64,000 nucleotides of DNA. Origin: Enoplolaimus lenunculus (lineage: Eukaryota; Nematoda; Enoplea; Enoplida; Thoracostomopsidae). The number at the start of each line of letters is the position of its first letter. The first letter of the stretch is position 1. Location of the stretch: positions 1 through 64,000 of the forward strand of contig JASANG010002826.1 of assembly GCA_030248215.1 (NCBI GenBank), given 5' to 3'. The notes under the pieces are model-generated. The model was not told where the DNA came from and did no database searches. It saw only the letters and a program-made list of their open reading frames with translations. A program made the position numbers and the translations under genes. Below, piece by piece: positions 57,590-64,000 of the stretch.

Positions 57590-60500
57590 TTACTTCTTCA
57601 GCCAAGGAAAATCTTTTAGAACATGAGGACGTTGTTCTCCATATGCATATAGTAACTCTTCATTTGGATGAATATCTCTCAAAGCACGAAACAGTATTCT
57701 TGGAATATCTTCATGTATGATAATAATAGGTTCAATATTTCTACAAGTTTTTGAGTGGTTCACCAGCCGTCCGAGCCTTCCGTCATCAGAAGTGGCATCA
57801 ACACAGCAATTTGTCTGCGTAATAGGATTTTTGAAGTAAAAAATATAGTTTCCTTTTTGTTGACTTGCGTATTCCAATTCTTTCTCCCTGCCATATTTCT
57901 GCGACAGCAACTGTCCGGCATATTGTAATAAAACGGATCCCGCTGGTATCCGAGTTTTGGTTTTTACACCTCGTCCGATCAGGGTATTGGCGTGATGAAA
58001 TGCAAATAAATTATCAGGATCTTTTTGCAAAAGTAAATGATCAAAATGTGGTTCCGTAAAATTCTGGCTGTTCTGAACGAAAAGTCGTATGCTTCGTCTG
58101 CTTACCGGATTGCCAGTAAAGGGATTCTCCAGATCAACATTGCTCGATTTCTGAGATGTTTGCTCAGCGTTTTTGCCACGGACTGAAATAACACTGTATA
58201 TTTTGAACGTGTCTTGCCAAAGTACACATATACATAAACATATACATATATATCTTTAATTTGGAATTAAACGTGGAGAGGAATATTTCAAGTACAAATT
58301 TAATATATACATAAGTCATCACTTTTCCTCAGGTTGAAATTGTCAACTGTTTATCTTACTTTAGTGGACTACATAAAAGGTACCTCGAAAACCTTATTGA
58401 GAAGCCACAAAAAATTACACGTGTGTAAAAACCAACCTTCTTCTGCGTTAGTGATCTCTACATCATCCCCAGGAAATTTTGAGTCATGTACGTCTGTAGA
58501 TTTTTGGTGGGTGTTTGATTTCGATTGATCGGCAAATGTGTTCGCTGAAATACTTAATTGTTTCTATAGTACAAACACGAACGATGAAAACCAGAACTGA
58601 TATTTTCGCGCAAGCCCAAAAGTGTGGGCACTTGGTAGTTCCCCTGAAGTGAAAAAGTCTCTCCACAGATAATCAATGTATCCGGAAGAGTCATACTGAC
58701 GTAGCTGCGGTGTGCCGAATTCAGGCCAAAGAACCATAATTCCTCTTAACACCAATCTAACCAATTATATTTAATTTTAATTAAATCCAACTGACAGAAT
58801 TGTGTCGTGCGAGATTATTGAATGTCAACAAAAACACAATGCAACAAACCTTTAAGATACGAGATTCATTCAGATCGTACCTGACATATTCGTTTTCACT
58901 TTCGCATCCAAATCTTCCACAATGTAATCTAAAACGGTTTTGAAATTTAATTTTATTGTACATTGCAAAATCAGTCGAAACATTAGACATAACAGCTTGT
59001 CACTTAGTGACAAAATGTCTTTTAAGAGCTTATATAGTTTATAACAAATTCTATCAACTTAAGGAACAAAGAGAGCCTAAAGTAAACTATGCCTATGAAA
59101 ATGCGATTCATAGCTTGGCACATGCAATAATATAAGTCTAAACATTCGCATAACCTTAGCCTGAGCTTGTATTCTAAAGCTTAGCCTAAACTACATAATT
59201 CCTAAGTCTACCTCTTCTCCTGTCCTGTTTCACAGCAGGCATTGCCCCCCTCACAGAGGGGATTTGAGGGGTTTCGAGTACGGGTGTATATAGTGTGCGT
59301 AAGCGTGTTAACCTATTTATAGATATACGTGACCGAGTGTGTGTGCGTGCACAAAAAATTCTGTTATAATTCGTTCGCCTTTTTTATCAACGCACAGGCC
59401 GTTATCCTTGAAATGGACCCGCAGCTTGAAACTTTAGGATGTGTTGTGTATTAAATTGATCATTGGTTTTGGTCATAAGATTTGATTTGCAACCTAACCG
59501 TACAATGGAAAAGCAAAGTTTGATCAAAACCACCCAGTGACAGCTTAAGGTCTAATGTGTACCATATTGTGGTCCGTGACAGTTGTTTATTGAGCTTGAG
59601 TGGCGCAGAAGGCCAAGTTTATGTGTTAAATCAGATGTCGCCTCATGAATATCACGATAACTATTTTCAATGTTTGTGATATTGCAGCGTCTTTCGATAT
59701 TTTCCTTACAGATCGTGAGGTCGTTCTTGTGACCTAGAACCAACTTCAATCTAAAATTATACGGATCTAATTATACTGTCTAAAAATGTGCATATGTGCA
59801 GAAACCTGGTGTACTAAAGCATTTCAAAATCGCTGAAAATTGTATTTGCGAACAATAACACATAGACCATATACATGCTATATACACAAGCATTTAGATT
59901 TTAAGCAGGATGAGCAGACGCTCTAACGTTTGAGGTACTAATGGTTTACACGCAGTATATAGCCAGGTTTCACCAGTTGTGATTTGTTGGTCTCTCTGCG
60001 TAAGCTAAAACATTGAGATATATGTTTACCATGCAAAGAATCAATGTTTGGAATATATTCGTCATATTCCTCGCTGTTCGTATTATTTCTTTGATTTTGT
60101 TCATTGTCAGGTTCGCTTGCGCTGTCTTAAAGGTAAACATGTAACGAAAAAGAACGAAAAAATGCCAATTTTCAAAGGTCATTCGTATTTCATAACACTA
60201 AGTGTACATTTTCACCATCTGCAGAGAACTACCACACGACCAATCCTGCAGCACCTATTAAAGCGGACATTCTGCATGTCCTTCAAAAAAAAAGAGCTAC
60301 ACTTTTATTGATTCAACGCTCCACTTTGTGATTCAGTTGTATTTTGTGTTTTTAACATTTGTACAGACCGGCAACGTGTTTCAAAACTCCTGTAATGGTG
60401 AAGTGAAATATTATTTCAACAAGTGTTATTCGTACTACGCACTATAACAATGAATGTGTTTAGCATAAAAACATTGAACAGTGGTTCTTTTTAGCGCATT

Positions 60501-63500
60501 TTATGTATGCTCCTGAATGCCGGGCGCGTTGCCAGCAAAACCAGAGGACTCTGCCCCCTAGACAATCTCTGCCCCGGAAAATTAATTCTATACTTCGTTT
60601 GTAGGTCGTTTTAAATCTTTGTGTGTATTTTCTGTAGCTCCCAGCGAGGTCAACTGGCTATGGGCCTGCTGAATATGATTCCAAATCGAAACCTTCTTAA
60701 AAAGAACCAGCGTAGTTGATCAGGTTATAAAAGAATTTCCGCTGTTATGCAGGTAGGTACGCGTTTTCACAACAGCTCAAATTTTAAGTTAGGCTTTTAA
60801 CGAGCTTTAGAATGAACAGAATGATGAATAGTGCAGTCCATGTTACTTTTAAGGGAATCCCGGTTTCTGTTGAGCTTGTAAAAGTAACAGAGTAGGCTTG
60901 CATACTAGACATTATATTGGATTCGTTTTGGCTTAGCGTTAGAAATACATTTTGCAACGCTTCGGCTTAAGTTTACGTTTAGAATATGGTCTACTGTTAC
61001 GCCTTTAAATGTAACATTGGCCACTACTGCAATGATAGTGAACGAGAACACTTTAGAAAAAGTGTTTTAATAACAGTTTAGAAATCGATCAATTGAAAGG
61101 AAAACACTGTACATATTTAAAAATAACATGCATCTACCTGCTTTTGAATCGGCTACAAGACATGATGTTTTGCAATCTGATGGCTGTTTATTTTCAGCGC
61201 TGTCTATCTTCTAAAAAAAATTTTTGAAAGAGATTAAAAGTTTTTACGGAGAAATCATTTATACTCCATTCATTCAATGGTTCAAGTGCATTCAGACATT
61301 TCTGTGTCCAGACATGATTGTTTTGTTCCTATGCCGCCAAACGTGTTGCAAACGTAAAGATTTCCCACATACGTATCTGCAACATTCTCGCGATGCCGAT
61401 GAAGCCCGTGGCGTGCTCAACACTCTATGCATGATAAAATTGTCCTATTTTATCTCCTCACAAACAACGCCGGAGCAGCCGCCCCCATACCCTCGTTTGG
61501 GGGGTCCCACCCTGAAGACGCTCCCATACTAACCGATTAAAACAAATCGCTTTAATTTTAAAGTGCGCCTGGTTTCTAGAATTTTGCCTGCTGCGGCACA
61601 GACAGCCCACCAAACGAAACCCATACCTTTTCCTTAATACAACGTTTTTTTTGCTGAAGCGTTTTTGACCATCCGGGCTTGGTTTTCATTCTTATTTCGT
61701 GGTTAACGATGACGTTAGGCAAACCTGTAATTTAACTACGCTTGTTACAGCTACATAAATTGTATGAACAATTTAATTTTTATACGTCAAAACTATAAGC
61801 ATAGCAAGAACACACGTGTAGAAATACCTTCTTATGCGCTAACGTTTAGAGAACATCACTCAGCGTTTGTAATTATTCAAGGATTTTTACTGCTTTGTCA
61901 AGTGTAGTACAGACTTATATCGGGTTACCTACCCGATCTCTTCCAAAACCTGCCTAGCTGGCTGGATTGCACTATTTTAGCTTATTTTTGCAAAAGCACA
62001 TGCGCATGGTTTCTGCAAGCGACGATTAGCGCAGTGGAGATAGCACGGTTAGCTCTAGCCAATTATTGTTGAAAGAGCAACATGACGGTTTGTTTTACCT
62101 TTGCTTACAAGTTTTGGTTGAATGAAATCGAAGTGCACAATTAATGATATTTTGTTGATCTAATTTTCCTGTTTGTGGATTGTTTTCGAGGATCAAAATA
62201 GTAGGATACAAGAGTATGATTGACTTGTGTGTACTAGTACCACATCACTACAAATGTTTACATCCTAACCAATTACACTAGTTTCAATGTTCCTTAATTT
62301 GAAACCAAATCAGAGTCCAGGCTTATGTAAAAAAATATTTGTACCATAATTATCGTGGTCTGTTTGTTGACACTTGTAGATAAGCCGCATCTGATCTTCC
62401 AGCGCTGAACCAATGATTTGCTTAAATAAGTGAAAACTATAAACCGGGGCCTCTGTAAACTGTTTATGCATTTGCGGACAAAACTTTTCAAACAATTCAC
62501 TGTTGTTTTTCAATTCGTTATTTAAGAACTGGCAAATATTTAACCATCAAACTCTAGAACAAGTGGGTTATGTTTATGTTTTGTCTCTTTTAACAGGACA
62601 AACTAAACGAGACAGTAGATTGCTTTGACTAGGTTTACCTACGAAAACCACGTTTTCGTATTTAAAATAACAATCGTGTGGGAAATACTTTAGCGTTAAC
62701 ATATCATAAAAACTCAGCTATTCAGTAAACGTACAAATATTCAAATACTCAAATATTTATTAATTTATTTGTTTGCAAGCTTTATTGTGAGACAGCGATA
62801 TATACATTTTTGTAGCGGCTTGGAACAGCTGCTTTAAATTAGATTTTTTCGCAGCTTAAAAATTGGCTCTTGTAGAAAACTTTCCCCCACATGCTGAAAC
62901 TTAGGTTTCGGAGAAGGCTCTAGCCTAAGCCAAACCTTGAGTCAAAACCTTAATATTAAAGGTGAACAAAAGTTTAGAAGAGCCCAAAATTTCTAGTGTT
63001 CAGGAAACTTGGTACTTGTAAACTTTCCATCGGATTTAGAGTTAAACTTTTCCTAAGCAAAGATTTAGACGTCGATTAGGTTGCATATACCTAAGCGTAA
63101 ATGGGAGGATAGTGTACAACAGCTGGATTTTTTCAAATACGTAAAACGTTTAAGCAATCTTGTGTTTCGAGAGAAAAAGTCGTCAAACAGCAAATTTTAG
63201 CTCAAACAGCTCTTCAAGTTTTTGTCTCTCAAGCATTTCTAAAATTTGTAATCAACATTTTAAATATTTCGCCCGTATTAATTTAATGTCCTCTATCCTG
63301 AGTCTTCTTAAACATACCGATTCAGATTTCTTTGGTGTAAAGGCTTGCGCACTCGTACACGCTTTGCTCAGAATCTCTTCACCGTTATATTCCCTCGGAA
63401 TGAGACCGTTCAAGTTTGGATTAATGTTTTCACGATTTTCGTTATGTGTCTAAAACACTATTACGGTGGCACTATACTTTTGAGTTTTCAAGAAAATGCA

Positions 63501-64000
63501 AGAAACATGTCCGTTAAAGACAGAAACAATATACGCTTAAGTATAAATTAGCGGGCGAGAAAATGCAATATATTATGGTTTACAGCAGATAGCATGTTCT
63601 ATCAAAATTCAATTCCTATTTAATTTATTTATTGTTTGGTTGGACGAGCTTTAACAGCTGGTTCTTCCAGAGTGGCCGCGTTTTTATTCTACACGTTGTT
63701 TGCAGCGAAGAAATTAAACGAAATTGCGTCTAAAGAGCAAATTTCGTTTTAATATGTGGTTTAGACTCATCCGCATCCGTTATACAAATAAACTGCGCTA
63801 AACGTTTTTATTAATACTGTTGCTAATTGGCTGGAGCTTAAAATTGGGAGGGTACCAGTCTCATATATATACATTTTGAAATTATACGTAGCTGGAAAAA
63901 ATATGATTTGCGATGCTTATATATTAAATTTTACAACTTACACAATTAGTGTTTGTCACCGTAGTCACATGCAAAAATTGATTGGCCAATTTGTTTGGTG
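57590..64000 (-). CDS. SET-domain lysine methyltransferase, KMT5A/SETD8-like (5' end off the window)
   Basis: Terminal exon 57590-58182 encodes 197 residues with a SET domain at about 66-182: IGRGV (cofactor GxG), YIFYF, CCVDAT, GRLGRLVNHS (cofactor-binding NHS) and ELLYAYG (catalytic Tyr region), then FPWLKK at the end. The CVDAT plus LGRL(I/V)NHS plus PWL ending matches the KMT5A (H4K20 methyltransferase) type. No pre-SET or post-SET cysteines. Upstream exons chain in frame: 58437-58544, 58881-58928, 60030-60125, 61138-61210, 63318-63449 and a partial one from 63942 to the edge. The junctions are phase 1 four times, then phase 0. These short exons give an acidic, Ser/Asn/Glu-rich, probably disordered N-terminal region. 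Donors such as TCAG before GTACGA and AGCAG before GTAGAT are strong. An alternative exon set at 58592-58742 and 58850-58990 is possible. Histone versus transposon-protein substrate is unknown. Confidence 0.75.
59300..59990. other. Intron of the SET gene with one ambiguous open frame
   Basis: 59552-59749 (minus) is a 65-codon frame after an AATTTTAG acceptor. It does not match the phase of neighbouring exons and could be another transcript's end. The rest shows nothing. Confidence 0.35.
60530..60680 (+). mobile_element. CCCGTAGCCAG-family MITE in a SET-gene intron
   Basis: GTTGCCAGCAAAACCAGAGG at the left and CAGCGAGGTCAACTGGCTAT at the right; TTTGTAGGTCGTTTTAAATC inside matches 18800-18830 and 32190-32210. 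Confidence 0.5.
60838..61027 (+). mobile_element. hAT-type MITE, TTAGGC-rich family 2, in a SET-gene intron
   Basis: CCATGTTACTTTTAAGGGAA at the left and CGCCTTTAAATGTAACATTGG at the right, with GTTTCTGTTGAGCTTGTAA and CTTCGGCTTAAGTTTACG inside. Confidence 0.7.
61465..61620 (+). mobile_element. GCCGGAGCA-family MITE
   Basis: CGCCGGAGCAGCCGCCCCCA at the left, CATACTAACCGATTAAAACA and TTTTAAAGTGCGCCTGG inside. Sister of 31862-32030. Confidence 0.5.
62020..62062 (+). repeat. tRNA-like A-box fragment
   Basis: TAGCGCAGTGG fits the A-box consensus and is followed by AGATAGCACGG, as in a tRNA D arm. No B box follows, so this is at best a worn SINE head. Confidence 0.3.
62310..62528 (-). CDS. Candidate alternative terminal exon
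   Basis: Acceptor TATTTGCCAG, then 72 codons and a stop, phase 0. The peptide (FLNNELKNNSELFEKFCPQM ... YKCQQTDHDNYG) is protein-like. It could follow the exon at 63318-63449 in frame and give a SET-less short product of the same gene, or belong to another gene. No family recognised. Confidence 0.35.
   Translation of the reverse strand, partial: FLNNELKNNSELFEKFCPQMHKQFTEAPVYSFHLFKQIIGSALEDQMRLIYKCQQTDHDNYGTNIFLHKPGL

Noticed and set aside
58592-58990. Alternative SET-gene 5' exons: 58850-58990 (ATG start) joined to 58592-58742
   Set aside because: Phase-compatible and readable, but the acceptor of 58592-58742 is weak, whereas the exon 58881-58928 has better splice sites and chains with the upstream exons. 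Kept only as a second choice.
62020-62062. A functional tRNA gene
   Set aside because: Only the A box is present; no B box, T arm or acceptor stem closure.

Overview
The window reads as AT-rich animal genomic DNA. Genes are split by GT-AG introns, two start with signal-peptide exons, and the space between genes is packed with short non-autonomous DNA transposons. I cannot name the species. A marine invertebrate, perhaps a tunicate, is only a guess, prompted by the repeat load and by two same-strand genes only 19 nt apart.

Layout. (1) 1-9.1 kb: elements with short terminal inverted repeats, each carrying an 8-bp or 9-bp tandem array, separated by copies of an ~810-bp unit. The first two blocks are direct and the next two inverted, so the region is a large inverted repeat around a ~1.1-kb spacer. 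The long open frames here are artefacts of the arrays. (2) 9.1-14.6 kb: a tRNA-like SINE, then transposons nested several deep, holding one acidic Ser/Asp-rich exon (11964-12850, minus). (3) 16.4-19.9 kb: a three-exon plus-strand gene for a secreted endonuclease/exonuclease/phosphatase-fold enzyme with all its motifs intact. (4) 20-45 kb: mostly MITEs of about ten families, two tRNA-derived SINEs in opposite orientation, five near-identical 105-bp tandem copies, and a few isolated exon-like segments. (5) 45.5-64 kb: three genes on the minus strand: a SET-domain methyltransferase of KMT5A type, a C48/Ulp1-type cysteine protease, and a large DDE-like transposase gene ending in a 600-residue exon built from 50-residue repeats.

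The block in (5) is the most interesting part. I worked out exon borders by eye from acceptors, donors, reading frame and phase; every junction quoted as matching keeps the frame. The SET stop codon and the protease start codon lie 19 nt apart, as in an operon. A transposase, a SUMO-protease-like enzyme and a histone-methyltransferase-like enzyme side by side suggest a large DNA transposon that carries chromatin-modifying functions, or host genes derived from one. The terminal repeats of such an element are not visible here, and the SET gene runs off the right edge.

The MITEs show target duplications that place them: 8 bp (hAT type) for the TTAGGC-rich and CAGGGTACAACCGGAGG families, and TA (Tc1/mariner type) for the GAGTC palindrome family and the 9874-13940 element.
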